64,000 bases of DNA from Aromatoleum petrolei (lineage in GTDB: Bacteria; Pseudomonadota; Gammaproteobacteria; Burkholderiales; Rhodocyclaceae): the NCBI RefSeq assembly GCF_017894385.1, contig NZ_CP059560.1, forward strand, positions 4,162,501-4,226,500, in the 5' to 3' direction. This document shows, in pieces, positions 18,846 to 29,116 of the stretch. The notes beneath the pieces are model-generated. The model saw nothing but the letters and a program-made list of their open reading frames with translations, had not been told where the DNA came from and made no database searches. Made by a program: the position numbers and the translations under genes. Position 1 is the stretch's first letter. Each line of letters starts with the position of its first letter.

Positions 18846-19571
18846 TCAGTGTCGATGGCTGAGTGGCGGTGCGTCTTGAGCGGGAAGGGTGGGGGGCGCC
18901 GAGAGCGTGAGGCCGAGGCGTGCGCAGACGTGCGCGACGATCCGGTCGCAGCGTTCCCCGTCGAAGCTGAAGACGTCCTCGAGTAGCGTGCCGATATGCT
19001 GGCCGAGCGTTTCCCGCAGGTGTGCGCGGGCGCGCAGGAAGCGGACCTTGGTGTTGCCCGCGGAGATGCCCAGGGCCGCAGCCGTTTCGTCCACGCTGAG
19101 GCCTTCGACGGCGCGCAGCATGAATACGGTTCGATGGGCTTCCGGCAGGTGGTCGATCGAGGCTTCGATGATGCGGCGCAGTTCTGCACGCATGGCCTGC
19201 GTTTCCGGTGTTTGCAGGGTTTCGGCGTTGCCGCTGTCGACCAGGGTGTCGGGATCGGTTTCGGTATGCTCGCCTGGGTGACGGGCGCGCCGCTGTGCGA
19301 GTGCGCGGTTCACGACGATGCGCGTGAGCCAGGTGGAGAGGCGGGATTCGCCGCGGAAGCCGCGCAGGGCGCGATGTGCTTCGATGTAGCTGTCCTGCAC
19401 GGCGTCTTCGGCTTCGGCATCGTCGCGCAGGATGCTGCGCGCAACGCGGAAGAGGCGGCGATTGTGCCGGCGCATCATCCGTTCGAAGGCGAAAGGGTCG
19501 CCCGCGAGGATGCGCTCGACGAGTGCGCTATCGGGCTCCGATGAAGATCCGGCGCGTGCGGCGATTGTCAT
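18846..19571 (-). CDS. RNA polymerase sigma factor, ECF-like sigma-70 family
   Basis: A 241-aa protein. Region 2 (about residues 25-95) contains DAEAEDAVQDSYIEAHRALRGF, and region 4 (about 130-190) contains LPEAHRTVFMLRAVEGLSVDETA. A C-terminal tail of about 45 residues contains CDRIVAHVC, a possible metal-binding pair that is unusual for the simplest ECF factors. No anti-sigma gene is adjacent, so the tail could have the regulatory role (inference). ATG 19571 has a GGAG just upstream. Confidence 0.88.
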   Translation of the reverse strand: MTIAARAGSSSEPDSALVERILAGDPFAFERMMRRHNRRLFRVARSILRDDAEAEDAVQDSYIEAHRALRGFRGESRLSTWLTRIVVNRALAQRRARHPGEHTETDPDTLVDSGNAETLQTPETQAMRAELRRIIEASIDHLPEAHRTVFMLRAVEGLSVDETAAALGISAGNTKVRFLRARAHLRETLGQHIGTLLEDVFSFDGERCDRIVAHVCARLGLTLSAPPTLPAQDAPPLSHRH

Positions 19572-19642
19572 GGCGTGCTCCCGTTTTGCCCATTAGAGGG
19601 AGCCTGGTGCGCGAAGGTTACAGTCCGCTGCGCGCCGCGGGT

Positions 19643-20290
19643 TCAGGGGGTGTGGTCCAGCAGGTTGCGCAAGGCGTTCTGGAACAGGGGGATTACGGCC
19701 TTGTGGTCGATATCCGGGTTGCGGATCGTGCGAATCTGCAGGCCCTCGAACAATGCGATGACGACTTCGACCATCGCGGCGAGGGTGGCATCGTTGTCTT
19801 CGTGGCCGCCAGCTCGACGCATGTCGCGCATGGTCAGCACGAGGCTATTGCGGCACGCCGCGTCGGCCGAGCGCACGATTTCCGCGACGTGGGGATTGCG
19901 CGAGGCCTCCGCGACGATTTCCAGCTTCAGGCCCGCAGTCTGGTAATCGAGGCACTGGTCGATGCCTTCGGCCACGCGGGCAAGCATCGCCTCGCGCACG
20001 TTGCACGCAGACCGGATTTCCGCCGTGAGGATCAGGAAGCGTTCGAGATCGCCGGCGACGATCGCCGAGATGATCGCTTCCTTGTTCTCGTAGTAGTGAT
20101 AGATGTGTCCTGCGCTCATGCCCGCCGCCTTGGATATCTGCGCGATACTGGCGCCGTGGAAGCCGTGCTGGCGGAAGCAATCCACTGCAGCGGCGAGAAT
20201 CTGGGCGCGGCGCACTTCGGCGCGTGAAGGTTCGAGGGATTCGGGGCACATCGGGCGTTTCTCGTGGTCGTAATCGGTTTGCAGCAACAT
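19643..20290 (-). CDS. TetR family transcriptional regulator
   Basis: About 215 aa. The N-terminal HTH is clear (RRAQILAAAVDCFRQHGFHG, then ISKAAGMSAGHIYHYYENKEAI), followed by an all-helical ligand domain. It is divergent from the RND efflux operon and very probably its local repressor, in the AcrR/TtgR manner. The start is uncertain: 20290 is the longest, while ATG 20251 (MCPESLEP) has a slightly better GAGAAA upstream. Confidence 0.9.
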   Translation of the reverse strand: MLLQTDYDHEKRPMCPESLEPSRAEVRRAQILAAAVDCFRQHGFHGASIAQISKAAGMSAGHIYHYYENKEAIISAIVAGDLERFLILTAEIRSACNVREAMLARVAEGIDQCLDYQTAGLKLEIVAEASRNPHVAEIVRSADAACRNSLVLTMRDMRRAGGHEDNDATLAAMVEVVIALFEGLQIRTIRNPDIDHKAVIPLFQNALRNLLDHTP

Positions 20291-20318
20291 TGATTCGAAT
20301 TCAAGGCTAACATAGAAT

Positions 20319-20344
20319 GAGCGTTCGATCTAGAATGATCGCTC
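20319..20344. promoter_or_regulatory. Probable TetR operator between regulator and RND operon
   Basis: The sequence has outer arms GAGCG (20319-20323) and CGCTC (20340-20344) with inner TTC..GAA symmetry, in the 105-bp divergent region between the TetR gene and the efflux operon. The size (26 bp) and place fit a TetR-family site overlapping both promoters. Confidence 0.5.
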
Positions 20345-20413
20345 TAACCCTGGCACAATGAATTCCGTTCAGCGTACCGCGACCGGCGGTGCGCGATGAT
20401 TTCGAGGCGAAAC

Positions 20414-21622
20414 ATGCATAGAAACCCCAGCCAGCGTTTCAACGTCCTGATGACCGTGGTCGTTGGCGCCTTTCTCGTAGCCGCCTGCAGCGGCGGCAAG
20501 TCGCAGCCGGCAGGGCCCGGTGCGGGCCAGGGAGCGCCGGCCGTGACGGTGGTTTCGGTCCGCTCGGAGGCGGTTCCGATGACGTCGGAGTTGCCCGGCC
20601 GGACCGCACCCTATCTGATTGCCGAGTTACGGCCGCAGGTGGGCGGGATCGTCAAGCAGCGCCTGTTCACGGAAGGCAGCGAGGTGAAGGCCGGGCAGGT
20701 GCTGTACCAGATCGATCCGGCGACCTATCAGGCTGCCTATGACAGCGCCAGGGCGAACCTCGCCCGTGCCGACGCGAATGTTCAGGCTGCGCGGCTGAAG
20801 GCGGAGCGCTATGCCCAGCTGGTCGGCATCGAGGCGGTGAGCAAGCAGGCCAATGACGACGCGGCGGCTGCGCTCAAGCAGGCGCAGGCCGAGGTGGCGA
20901 GCGCCAAGGCGGAGGTCGACAGGGCGAAGATCGATCTCGATTTCACCCGCGTGAGCTCGCCGATCAGTGGCCGCATCGGCCGTTCGTCCGTGACGCCCGG
21001 CGCGCTGGTGACGGCCAACCAGGCGGCGGCGCTGGCAACGGTGCAGAAGCTCGATCCGATCTATGTGGACGTCACGCAATCGAGCGCCGAACTGCTGAAG
21101 CTGCGCCGCGATCTTGCCGACGGGCGCCTGAAGCGCGCGGGCAGCGAGGCGGTGCCGGTCAGCCTGGTGCTCGAGGATGGCTCGCTGTACGGCAGCGAGG
21201 GCAAGCTGGAGTTCTCGGAAATCACCGTCGATCAGGGCACCGGCAGCGTGACGCTGCGTGCGGTGTTCCCGAACCCGAAGGGCGAATTGCTGCCGGGCAT
21301 GTATGTGCGTGCGCGCCTCGCGCAGGGCGTGAACAGCGACGCGATCCTGGTCCCGCATGCGGCCTTGAGCCGTGATGCGCGCGGCAACGCGACGGTGATG
21401 GTGGTCGATGGGGAGAGCAAGGTGGAGTCGCGCGTGGTCACGACCGTGCAGTCGCAGGGCGACGCCTGGGTGGTGACGCATGGACTGGCAGCGGGCGAGC
21501 GCGTGATTGTGGAGGGCTTGCAGAAGGTGCGCCCGGGGGCGGCGGTGCAGGCGCAGGAAGCCGGTGCGGCGGGTTCGTCCGCACCCGCTCCGGTGGCGGG
21601 CGCCCCCGCGGCGGCGAAGTGA
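20414..21622 (+). CDS. RND efflux periplasmic adaptor (AcrA/MexA type lipoprotein)
   Basis: About 402 aa. The signal peptide ends in the lipobox LVAAC, so the protein is lipid-anchored on the periplasmic side of the inner membrane. Next come the barrel-sandwich hybrid ([24 protein letters not shown]), a helical hairpin rich in Ala and Lys (about 90-170), and beta-barrel and membrane-proximal domains. I prefer ATG 20414, which has GAGGCG six bases upstream, over ATG 20396. It is the first of three genes for a tripartite pump. Confidence 0.93.
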   Translation: MHRNPSQRFNVLMTVVVGAFLVAACSGGKSQPAGPGAGQGAPAVTVVSVRSEAVPMTSELPGRTAPYLIAELRPQVGGIVKQRLFTEGSEVKAGQVLYQIDPATYQAAYDSARANLARADANVQAARLKAERYAQLVGIEAVSKQANDDAAAALKQAQAEVASAKAEVDRAKIDLDFTRVSSPISGRIGRSSVTPGALVTANQAAALATVQKLDPIYVDVTQSSAELLKLRRDLADGRLKRAGSEAVPVSLVLEDGSLYGSEGKLEFSEITVDQGTGSVTLRAVFPNPKGELLPGMYVRARLAQGVNSDAILVPHAALSRDARGNATVMVVDGESKVESRVVTTVQSQGDAWVVTHGLAAGERVIVEGLQKVRPGAAVQAQEAGAAGSSAPAPVAGAPAAAK

Positions 21623-21632
21623 GGTAGCCACG

Positions 21633-24600
21633 ATGGCACGTTTCTTCATCGACCGACCCATCTTCGCGTGGGTCATCGCGATCGTCATCATGCTGTTCGG
21701 CGCGCTGTCGATCCTGCGCCTGCCGGTGGCGCAGTATCCGTCGATCGCACCGCCGACTGTGGTCATCAATGCAACCTATCCCGGCGCTTCGGCCAAGACC
21801 GTGCAGGATTCCGTCACGCAGGTCATCGAGCAGAAGATGACGGGTCTTGATGGCCTGCTGTACATGAGTTCGTCGTCGGATTCCTTCGGCCGCGCGACGA
21901 TCACGCTGACCTTCGACGCGGGCACGAACCCGGACATCGCGCAGGTGCAGGTGCAGAACAAGCTGCAACTGGCCTTGCCGCTGGTTCCGCAGGCGGTGCA
22001 GCAGCAGGGGGTGCAGGTCGCCAAGTCGACGCGCAACTTCCTGATGGTGCTCGGTTTCGTTTCCAAGGATGACAGCCTGGACCGTGCTGACCTGTCCGAC
22101 TTCCTGGTTTCGAGCGTGCAGGATCCGCTGTCGCGCGTCACCGGTGTCGGAGAGGTGCAGGTGTTTGGCGCGCAGTACGCCATGCGCGTGTGGCTGGACC
22201 CGGCCAAGCTCAACAATTTCCATCTGACCCCGGGCGACGTGCAGGCGGCGATCCGTACACAGAACGCGCAGGTTTCGGCCGGCCAGCTCGGCGGCGTGCC
22301 GGCGGTGTCGGGACAGGGCTTCACGGCGACGATAACCGCGCAGAACCGCCTGGAATCGGTCGCGCAGTTCGAGAGGATCCTGCTGCGCAGCTCCGCGCAG
22401 GGCGGTGAGGTGCGCCTCAAGGACGTCGCGCGCATCGAGATCGGGGCCGAGAACTACGGCATCGTCGGACGCTTCAATGGCAAGCCGGCGGCGGGGATCG
22501 GTGTCAAGTTGGCCGCGGGCGCGAACGCGCTCGACACCGCGGCGGCAGTGCGCGCGAAGATGGAGCAGATGAAACCCTACTTCCCGGCCGGCATCGAGGT
22601 CGTCGTGCCGTACGACACGACGCCGTTCGTGAAGATCTCGATCCAGGGGGTGGTACAGACGCTGATCGAGGCGATCGCGCTGGTGTTCCTTGTGATGTAT
22701 CTGTTCCTGCAGAACTTCCGCGCGACCATCATCCCGACGATCGCGGTGCCGGTGGTGCTGCTCGGTACTTTCGGTGTGATGGCGGCGGCGGGATTCTCGA
22801 TCAACACTTTGACGATGTTCGGCCTGGTGTTGGCGATCGGCCTGCTGGTGGACGACGCGATCGTGGTCGTCGAGAACGTCGAGCGCGTGATGACCGAGGA
22901 GGGCTTGTCGCCCAAGGAGGCGACGAAGAAGTCGATGGGGCAGATCACCGGGGCGCTCGTCGGCATCGGCCTCGTGCTGTCCGCAGTGTTCATCCCGATG
23001 GCGTTCTTCGGCGGTTCCACGGGCGTGATCTATCGCCAGTTCTCGATCACGATCGCGGCGGCGATGGGGCTGTCGGTGCTGGTGGCGATCGTGTTCACGC
23101 CTGCACTGTGCGCGACGATGCTGAAACCGGTCGAAAAGGGCCATGAGCATGGCGAGCGCGGTATGTTCGGGCGCTTCTTCCACTGGTTCAACATGATGTT
23201 CGCGCGCAACACGCGACGTTACGAGTCGGCGGTTGCCCGCATCCTGCATCGCAGCTTCCGCTATCTCGCGATCTATGTCGCGATCATCGTCGCGCTGGGC
23301 CTGCTGTTCGCGCGCATGCCGACCTCCTTCCTGCCGGAGGAGGACCAGGGGGTGATGTTCACGCAGGTCACGCTGCCGGCAGGGGCAACCCAGGAGCGCA
23401 CGGTCGAAGTGTTGAAGAAGGTGGAAAAGCATTTCCTGGAGACCGAAAAGGACAGCGTGCGCACGATCTTCACTGCGGCCGGTTTCAGCTTCGGCGGCAG
23501 CGGACAGAACATGGGCCTGGGCTTTGTGGGCATGCGTGACTGGAACGAGCGGCGCGAGCCGGGAATGGATGTGAAATCGGTGGCGGGGCGGGCGATGGGC
23601 GCGTTCTCGCAGATCCGCGAGGCGATGGTGTTCGCCTTCGTGCCGCCGGCAGTGCTGGAGCTAGGCACGTCGAACGGCTTCAACCTGATGTTGCAGGATC
23701 GCGCAGGTCTCGGCCATGAGGCGTTGATCGCCGCGCGCAACCAGTTCCTCGGGTTGGCGGCGCAGGACAAGCGGCTGGTGGCCGTGCGCCCGAACGGCCA
23801 GGACGATGTCGCGGAGTATCAGCTGGACATCGACCATGCCAAGGCAGGCGCACTGGGCGTCTCGGTCGCGGACGTCAACGACACGCTGAATACCGCGTGG
23901 GGCGGCATCTACGTGAACGACTTCATCGACCGAGGCCGCATCAAGCGCGTGTATCTGCAGGCCGATGCGCCCGCGCGCATGACGCCGGAGGATCTCGGCA
24001 AGTGGTACGTGCGCAACAAGCAGGGCGAGATGGTGCCGCTGGCGGCCTTCACGACGGCGCGCTGGGTGTATGGATCGCCGCGTCTGGAACGCTACAACGG
24101 CCAGCCCTCGATCGAACTCCTCGGCCAGGCTGCGCCGGGGCTGTCTTCGGGTGACGCGATGGCGGCGGTCGAGGAGATCATGGCCAAGCTGCCGGCGGGG
24201 ATCGGCTACGAGTGGACGGGCACCTCGTATGAGGAGCGTCGTTCCGGAGCACAGGCGCCGGCACTGTATGCATTGTCGCTCCTCGTGGTGTTCCTGTGCC
24301 TTGCGGCGCTATACGAGAGCTGGTCGGTGCCGTTTGCGGTGATGCTGGTGGTGCCGCTCGGGGTGCTGGGTGCGATCCTTGCTGCAACCGGGCGCGGGCT
24401 GTCGAATGATGTGTATTTCCAGGTTGGCCTGTTGGCGACCATCGGCCTCTCGGCGAAGAACGCGATCCTGATTGTGGAGTTCGCCAAGGCGCAGATGGAG
24501 AAGGAGGGGAAGGATCTGATCGCGGCGACGCTGGAGGCCGTGCGCATGCGGCTGCGACCGATCCTGATGACTTCGCTCGCCTTCGGCCTGGGGGTGTTGC

Positions 24601-24800
24601 CGCTCGCCAAGGCGACCGGCGCAGGTGCCGGCAGCCAGAACGCGATCGGCACAGGCGTGCTCGGTGGCACGCTCGCTGCGACCGTGCTGGGCATCTTCTT
24701 CATTCCGTTGTTCTACGTCGTGATCAAGCGCATCTTCAAGGGCAAGCCGCAGGACGATGCGTCCGCGGCCCGTGCGCCGGCAGTGCAGGAGGCAAAGTAA
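21633..24800 (+). CDS. RND efflux inner-membrane pump (AcrB/MexB type, HAE1)
   Basis: A 1055-aa proton-driven exporter with twelve membrane helices and two large periplasmic loops. It begins [20 protein letters not shown], the HAE1 signature start, and keeps [21 protein letters not shown] (helix 4 aspartates for proton relay) and [19 protein letters not shown] in the second half. ATG 21633 lies 10 bases after the adaptor stop with GAGG overlapping that stop. The TAA at its end overlaps the next ATG (TAATG). Confidence 0.96.
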   Translation: MARFFIDRPIFAWVIAIVIMLFGALSILRLPVAQYPSIAPPTVVINATYPGASAKTVQDSVTQVIEQKMTGLDGLLYMSSSSDSFGRATITLTFDAGTNPDIAQVQVQNKLQLALPLVPQAVQQQGVQVAKSTRNFLMVLGFVSKDDSLDRADLSDFLVSSVQDPLSRVTGVGEVQVFGAQYAMRVWLDPAKLNNFHLTPGDVQAAIRTQNAQVSAGQLGGVPAVSGQGFTATITAQNRLESVAQFERILLRSSAQGGEVRLKDVARIEIGAENYGIVGRFNGKPAAGIGVKLAAGANALDTAAAVRAKMEQMKPYFPAGIEVVVPYDTTPFVKISIQGVVQTLIEAIALVFLVMYLFLQNFRATIIPTIAVPVVLLGTFGVMAAAGFSINTLTMFGLVLAIGLLVDDAIVVVENVERVMTEEGLSPKEATKKSMGQITGALVGIGLVLSAVFIPMAFFGGSTGVIYRQFSITIAAAMGLSVLVAIVFTPALCATMLKPVEKGHEHGERGMFGRFFHWFNMMFARNTRRYESAVARILHRSFRYLAIYVAIIVALGLLFARMPTSFLPEEDQGVMFTQVTLPAGATQERTVEVLKKVEKHFLETEKDSVRTIFTAAGFSFGGSGQNMGLGFVGMRDWNERREPGMDVKSVAGRAMGAFSQIREAMVFAFVPPAVLELGTSNGFNLMLQDRAGLGHEALIAARNQFLGLAAQDKRLVAVRPNGQDDVAEYQLDIDHAKAGALGVSVADVNDTLNTAWGGIYVNDFIDRGRIKRVYLQADAPARMTPEDLGKWYVRNKQGEMVPLAAFTTARWVYGSPRLERYNGQPSIELLGQAAPGLSSGDAMAAVEEIMAKLPAGIGYEWTGTSYEERRSGAQAPALYALSLLVVFLCLAALYESWSVPFAVMLVVPLGVLGAILAATGRGLSNDVYFQVGLLATIGLSAKNAILIVEFAKAQMEKEGKDLIAATLEAVRMRLRPILMTSLAFGLGVLPLAKATGAGAGSQNAIGTGVLGGTLAATVLGIFFIPLFYVVIKRIFKGKPQDDASAARAPAVQEAK

Positions 24801-26194
24801 TGACTCGATTGCGTACTCTGGTCGTCGCGATGGCCGCCACGCTGGCGGGAGCGTGCTCGCTGATCCCCGCGTATGAACGCCCCGCCGCGCCGGTGCCGGC
24901 CGCATTCCCGGATGCGCCGGCGACCGCCGCGAGCGTATCGGAGGCGCCGGCATGGCGCGACTATTTCGCCGACGCACGCCTGCGCGAGCTCGTCGAACTG
25001 GCGCTCGCGAACAATCGCGACCTGCGCATCGCCGCGCTCAACATCGAGCGTGCGCGGGCGCAATACGGCATCCAGCGGGCGGACCTGTTCCCGTCGATTA
25101 CGGCGAACGGCGGGCAGACTGCCCAGCGTCTTCCGGCCGACCTGAGCCGCAGTGGTGAAGCCGGCACGACGCGCCAATACAGCGCGACGGTGGGTTTTTC
25201 CGCCTACGAGCTGGATTTCTTCGGCCGCATCCGCAGCCTCAACAAACAAGCGCTGGAGCAGTACCTCGGCACCGAGGAAGCACGGCGGAGCGCGCAGATC
25301 AGCCTCGTCGCCGAAGTCGCCAATGCGTGGCTGCGGCTCGCCGCGGACCGCGAACGGCAGGCGCTGGCGAACAACACGCTGGCGACGCGGCAGAAGTCGT
25401 ACGAGCTGACGAAGCGCAGTTTCGACGTGGGTGCGACCTCGGCACTGGATTTGCGCCAAGCGCAGACGCTGCTCGAAGGTGCGCGCGCGGATGCGGCGCG
25501 CTACGCTTCGCTGGTCACGCAGGGCCGCAATGCGCTGGCGCTGGTCGTCGGTGCGGAGGTTCCGACCGAGTTGCAGCCGCAGGGCTTCGCGGAGGCGATC
25601 ACCGCGGTGGCCGAGCTGCCCGCGGGGGTGCCGTCCGAGGTTCTGACGCGCCGCCCGGATATCCTTCAGTCCGAGCGCCAGCTGCGGGCGGCAAACGCCA
25701 GCATCGGTGCGGCGCGGGCGGCCTTCTTCCCGCGCATCACGCTGACTGCGGCGGCGGGTACGGCGAGCAGCACGCTGGACGGGTTGTTCGAGGCGGGATC
25801 GGGGACGTGGAGTTTCGTGCCGCAGATCTCGCTGCCGATTTTCGAGGCGGGGCGGCTGTCGGCGAACCTGGAGGCGACCAAGGTGCAGCGCGAGATCGCG
25901 GTCGCGCAGTACGAGAAGGCGATCCAATCGGCGTTCCGCGAGGTCGCCGATGCGCTCGCCGACCGCGCGACGCTGGCCGAGCAGCTGGATGCGCGGCGTA
26001 GGCTGGTGGAGGCGAGCGAGGCGAGCTTCAAGCTTTCCGAGGCGCGCTACAAGGCTGGCATCGACAGCTATTTCGGGCTGCTGGATGCGCAGCGCAGCCT
26101 GTACGCCGCCGAGCTGGATCTGATCGCCGTGCGTCAGGCGGATGGTGCCAACCGTATCGCGTTGTACAAGTCGCTGGGCGGGGGCTGGCAGTAG
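24800..26194 (+). CDS. RND efflux outer-membrane lipoprotein (OprM/NodT family)
   Basis: A 464-aa outer-membrane channel with a lipobox (LAGACSL). Two TolC-like repeats are visible (RELVELALANNRDLRIAALN in the first, ERQLRAANASIGAARAAFFP in the second). The start overlaps the pump stop by one base, so the three genes are one translationally coupled operon. It completes a tripartite pump, likely for solvents or aromatic compounds in this context (inference). Confidence 0.95.
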   Translation: MTRLRTLVVAMAATLAGACSLIPAYERPAAPVPAAFPDAPATAASVSEAPAWRDYFADARLRELVELALANNRDLRIAALNIERARAQYGIQRADLFPSITANGGQTAQRLPADLSRSGEAGTTRQYSATVGFSAYELDFFGRIRSLNKQALEQYLGTEEARRSAQISLVAEVANAWLRLAADRERQALANNTLATRQKSYELTKRSFDVGATSALDLRQAQTLLEGARADAARYASLVTQGRNALALVVGAEVPTELQPQGFAEAITAVAELPAGVPSEVLTRRPDILQSERQLRAANASIGAARAAFFPRITLTAAAGTASSTLDGLFEAGSGTWSFVPQISLPIFEAGRLSANLEATKVQREIAVAQYEKAIQSAFREVADALADRATLAEQLDARRRLVEASEASFKLSEARYKAGIDSYFGLLDAQRSLYAAELDLIAVRQADGANRIALYKSLGGGWQ

Positions 26195-26228
26195 GAGGGC
26201 CGGACGAGAAGACGGCGAGCCAACGCCT

Positions 26229-26290
26229 CCGTTCGCCCTGAGCAGGTCGAAGGGCAATCGCAGGGTTTCGACGGGCTCAGCCCGAACGGT
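26229..26290. repeat. REP-like inverted elements
   Basis: Two facing copies of the common proteobacterial REP-like motif (CCGTTCGCCCTGAGC..GTCGAAGGGC and TTCGACGGGCTCAGCCCGAACGG) lie just after the efflux operon. A related half copy occurs at 59114-59136. Confidence 0.7.
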
Positions 26291-26313
26291 ATTCTGCTGC
26301 GAGGCAATCAACG

Positions 26314-26348
26314 GCAGACGGCGGACGAGGGCATCGTCCGCCGTCTGC
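26314..26348. terminator. Hairpin between convergent efflux operon and aldehyde oxidoreductase
   Basis: A perfect 15-bp stem (GCAGACGGCGGACGA / TCGTCCGCCGTCTGC) with a 5-nt loop sits in the 201-bp convergent gap. Only a short GTTTGG follows, so it is a strong hairpin with a weak T-tract, probably a bidirectional terminator. Confidence 0.65.
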
Positions 26349-26395
26349 GTTTGGTCCGAAGCGAGCGGGGAGCGAGCCCCGTCCGTTTCTCCCGT

Positions 26396-28720
26396 TCAGC
26401 CCCCCGCGATGATGGGCACGAAGGCCACGCGGTCGCCGCTGCGCAGGGCGGCGTCGCGCTCGCCTGCCAGAACCATGTGGCCGTTGACCGCGATGTTCCA
26501 CGAATGATCGTTCAGCGCCTCGCGGGCTTCGGGCAGCCGGCGGGCCAGCGCGTCGCGCAGCGCGACGACGTTCGCAACCGGTTCGTCGATGACCACCGCC
26601 TTCTCCGGCGCGCCGGGTAGTGCGTGTGGCAGATCGACCCGCACCGAGAAGCCGGTGGTCGCGGCAGCCAGCCGCTCGTGCCAATCGGCCTTGGGCACGC
26701 CTTCGGCGTTGAGGCCGGTGACTTCATAGAAGCGTGCCTTCATCGCCTCGAATTCCTTGCGGTCGACCTTCTCGCCCTTGAAGGGGCCGACCTCGATCTC
26801 CTCCTCGAACCAGCGCTTCGGCAGCGTATCGTCCTTGGCGCGCAGGCCGAGGCGGAAGTTGATCAGGCGCTCCAGGCCGGTGATGTTGCGGCCGATCTCG
26901 TTGAGCTGCTCGCCGGTGAATTCGAGTGCCGTCGCGGTCGTGAGTTGGGTCGCGAAGTCGCCGCAGTCCGGGGTCGTCGGCGAGTTGAACAGCTTGGTAT
27001 TGAAACGGCACATGCCCACCGAGTCACCGACGGCGAAGGTGTTCTCGCAGCGGCGCACGGCGAACTCCTTGCCGTCGTAGCGGTTCGGCTCGGCCGCGAC
27101 GGTGCCGCCGTAGAGCTCGGTCTTGAACGGGGCGTCGTCGTTGATGCGGGCGTTGATCTCCAGCGTGACGCGGTTCCTGAGGTGGTCCATGCCGCGCGTG
27201 GCGACCGACAGGCCCAGCGCGAAGGCCTTGAGGATGCGGGCGTCGTGCGGGTCGGACTGGAACAGGCCCTTCACCGCCATGCGGTAGTCGAGGGCTTCGG
27301 CGGGATACTTGCCGCGTTCGACTGCGCGGGTGGAGTCGGCGATGGTGTCGCCGAAGCCTTCGCGCTTCGCCGTCATGAACAGCAGCTTCTCGACCGTCTC
27401 GTAGTTGCCCCAGGACAGGTCCAGCCCGCCGGTGTGGCTCGCGTCGATGATGCCGCGCTGCCACAGCTCCATCGCCCATGCGATCGAGCTGCCGGTCGAG
27501 GCAGAGTCGAGGCCGAGGTCGTTGAGGATGTTATTGAGGCGCAGGACGTGCTCCGGCTCCTTCAGGCCGATCATCGGGCCGAACTTGCCGACGGTGACGT
27601 ACTCGGGGCCGTCCCCCTTGTCGTACTGGTCGAACTTGCCGTCGTTGTGGATGCCGTTGTAGGTGCGCTCCTTGCCGTGTTCGACGTCGGCCTGCGCCTT
27701 GTCATAGCTGGCGTTGCCCTTCAGCCCCTTGAGCGCGGCCGAGCCCCAGCCGCCCTTGCCCTCGGGGGTCATGTCGTTGAGGTTGCGGCAATGCACCGGG
27801 CACTTGAAACAGCCGTCCATGCCGGGACGGTAGGGGTCGAAGTTGTCCGCATCGAGCGTCTCGTGCCACGCGGTCTTCTGGTTGTTCAGCGTGCCGAGCG
27901 CGCCCAGCACGCGCGAGGGCTTGTACAGGAAGGGCGTGCCGACCTGCTTGAGGGCGTTCTTGATCACCGAGGTCGAGGTGATCTTCTTGCCGATCACCTT
28001 GTTGTGCGCCTTGAGCTCGGCCACCTTCGGCGCTTCGTCGGGCTTGCCGTGCATCATGATGGCTTTCAGGCGCAGCGAACCCATCTTCGCGCCGCCGCCG
28101 CCGCGCGCCCAGATCGCCTTGATGCCGCCCATGATGCCGCTGCATAGCGCGAGGTTCTCGCCAGCGGTGGTGATGCGGGCGAGCGCCATGTCCTTGCGCT
28201 CGGTGCATTCGAAGTCGCGTTCGATCGCGCCGGGCAGGTCGAGGTTGTCGAGGCCGACGTAGGGCGTCGCGTCGAGGAACTGCACTTCTTCATGCGCAAT
28301 GCGCAATAGCGTCCATTGCGGCGCCTGGCCGTACAGCACGATGTGGTCGTAGCCGTGGCGTTTGACGAAGGACGGGAAGTAGTCGCCGCCGTTGGTGTCG
28401 AGGATCGCATCGCTCTCGGGCGAGCGGCTGGTGAAGTTGCCGCGGGTGGCCGCCGGCATGTCGCCGGTGAGGGTGCCGGCGCCGAAGATCAGGGGAACCT
28501 CGGGGTCGAGGGCTTCGCGTCCGTCCTGCAGCAGGTTGTAGAGCAGGTACATATTGGCGCCGCGGCCGCCGAGGTAGGTGCGCAGTACGTCGAGCGGCAG
28601 GTACTTGCGCTGCGTTTCGCGCTTCTCGAGGTCGACAAACAGCACGGCGCCCTGCGTGTCGTATTGCGGCGTGTCGTGCATGCGTGCACACAGTTGTTCG
28701 ACCTTGTCCCTGATCCCCAT
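26396..28720 (-). CDS. Tungsten-type aldehyde:ferredoxin oxidoreductase fused to a MoaD-like domain
   Basis: A 774-aa protein. Residues 1-690 are the AOR family: GGRGANMYLLY for pterin binding (51-61), and the [4Fe-4S] ligands Cys304, Cys307, Cys311 (C-x2-C-x3-C) plus Cys571. Residues 691-774 form a ubiquitin-like MoaD/ThiS domain ending in IIAGG, the diglycine end that is thiocarboxylated in MoaD. Such enzymes oxidise aldehydes to acids with a W-pterin cofactor. ATG 28720 has AGGAG eight bases upstream; the frame runs 97 codons further but without family similarity. No separate small Fe-S or FAD subunit gene is adjacent. A role on (hydroxy)benzaldehyde is inferred from the divergent aryl-CoA ligase and the p-cresol genes. 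Confidence 0.9.
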   Translation of the reverse strand: MGIRDKVEQLCARMHDTPQYDTQGAVLFVDLEKRETQRKYLPLDVLRTYLGGRGANMYLLYNLLQDGREALDPEVPLIFGAGTLTGDMPAATRGNFTSRSPESDAILDTNGGDYFPSFVKRHGYDHIVLYGQAPQWTLLRIAHEEVQFLDATPYVGLDNLDLPGAIERDFECTERKDMALARITTAGENLALCSGIMGGIKAIWARGGGGAKMGSLRLKAIMMHGKPDEAPKVAELKAHNKVIGKKITSTSVIKNALKQVGTPFLYKPSRVLGALGTLNNQKTAWHETLDADNFDPYRPGMDGCFKCPVHCRNLNDMTPEGKGGWGSAALKGLKGNASYDKAQADVEHGKERTYNGIHNDGKFDQYDKGDGPEYVTVGKFGPMIGLKEPEHVLRLNNILNDLGLDSASTGSSIAWAMELWQRGIIDASHTGGLDLSWGNYETVEKLLFMTAKREGFGDTIADSTRAVERGKYPAEALDYRMAVKGLFQSDPHDARILKAFALGLSVATRGMDHLRNRVTLEINARINDDAPFKTELYGGTVAAEPNRYDGKEFAVRRCENTFAVGDSVGMCRFNTKLFNSPTTPDCGDFATQLTTATALEFTGEQLNEIGRNITGLERLINFRLGLRAKDDTLPKRWFEEEIEVGPFKGEKVDRKEFEAMKARFYEVTGLNAEGVPKADWHERLAAATTGFSVRVDLPHALPGAPEKAVVIDEPVANVVALRDALARRLPEAREALNDHSWNIAVNGHMVLAGERDAALRSGDRVAFVPIIAGG

Positions 28721-29116
28721 TGCCGTCTCCTGTTTCCTGATGATTGGCTGCAGTGTGGCTATAAAACAGTTGGAAGTCAAACAAAAAAGAGGGTGTTTTT
28801 TTGCAGGACATACGGCGTACACGTGAAGCGGAGGCGGGATTGCGAGACGAGCCGCCGTGTCTGACGTCGCTTCCATGCACAGCGCGGGATGCAGCGCGGG
28901 TTCTTGCGAGAATTGCCGAAAATCGGTTCTTAGTGCACTGCAAAATAATTTGATATCCATCAAAGTCGGCGCAGAAAATCTCTGCCCCGTATTGTTCCCG
29001 TCCTCCCCCAAGCCTATCGTGCGCAGAAATTTCGGTCGCCCGTCGGCGCAACCCGATTCAGCGGACGACTACGCGGGTTCCCCTGCGGGAACCTCCTCAA
29101 CGTGGAGAAGTGCAGA
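28721..29116. promoter_or_regulatory. Divergent promoter region with a perfect FNR-type box
   Basis: This 396-bp region holds no gene. At 28950-28963 it contains TTGATATCCATCAA, an exact match to the FNR/ANR consensus TTGAT-N4-ATCAA. For the ligase side a TTGTTC (28992-28997), 17 bp and TATCGT (29015-29020) could be the promoter; the box would then be centred near -70. The A/T-rich part at 28750-28800 lies closer to the oxidoreductase start. No convincing sigma54 site was seen. Confidence 0.7.

Noticed and set aside
28741..28830. A sigma54 promoter for the aldehyde oxidoreductase
   Set aside because: No GG-N10-GC arrangement with the flanking consensus on the minus strand.
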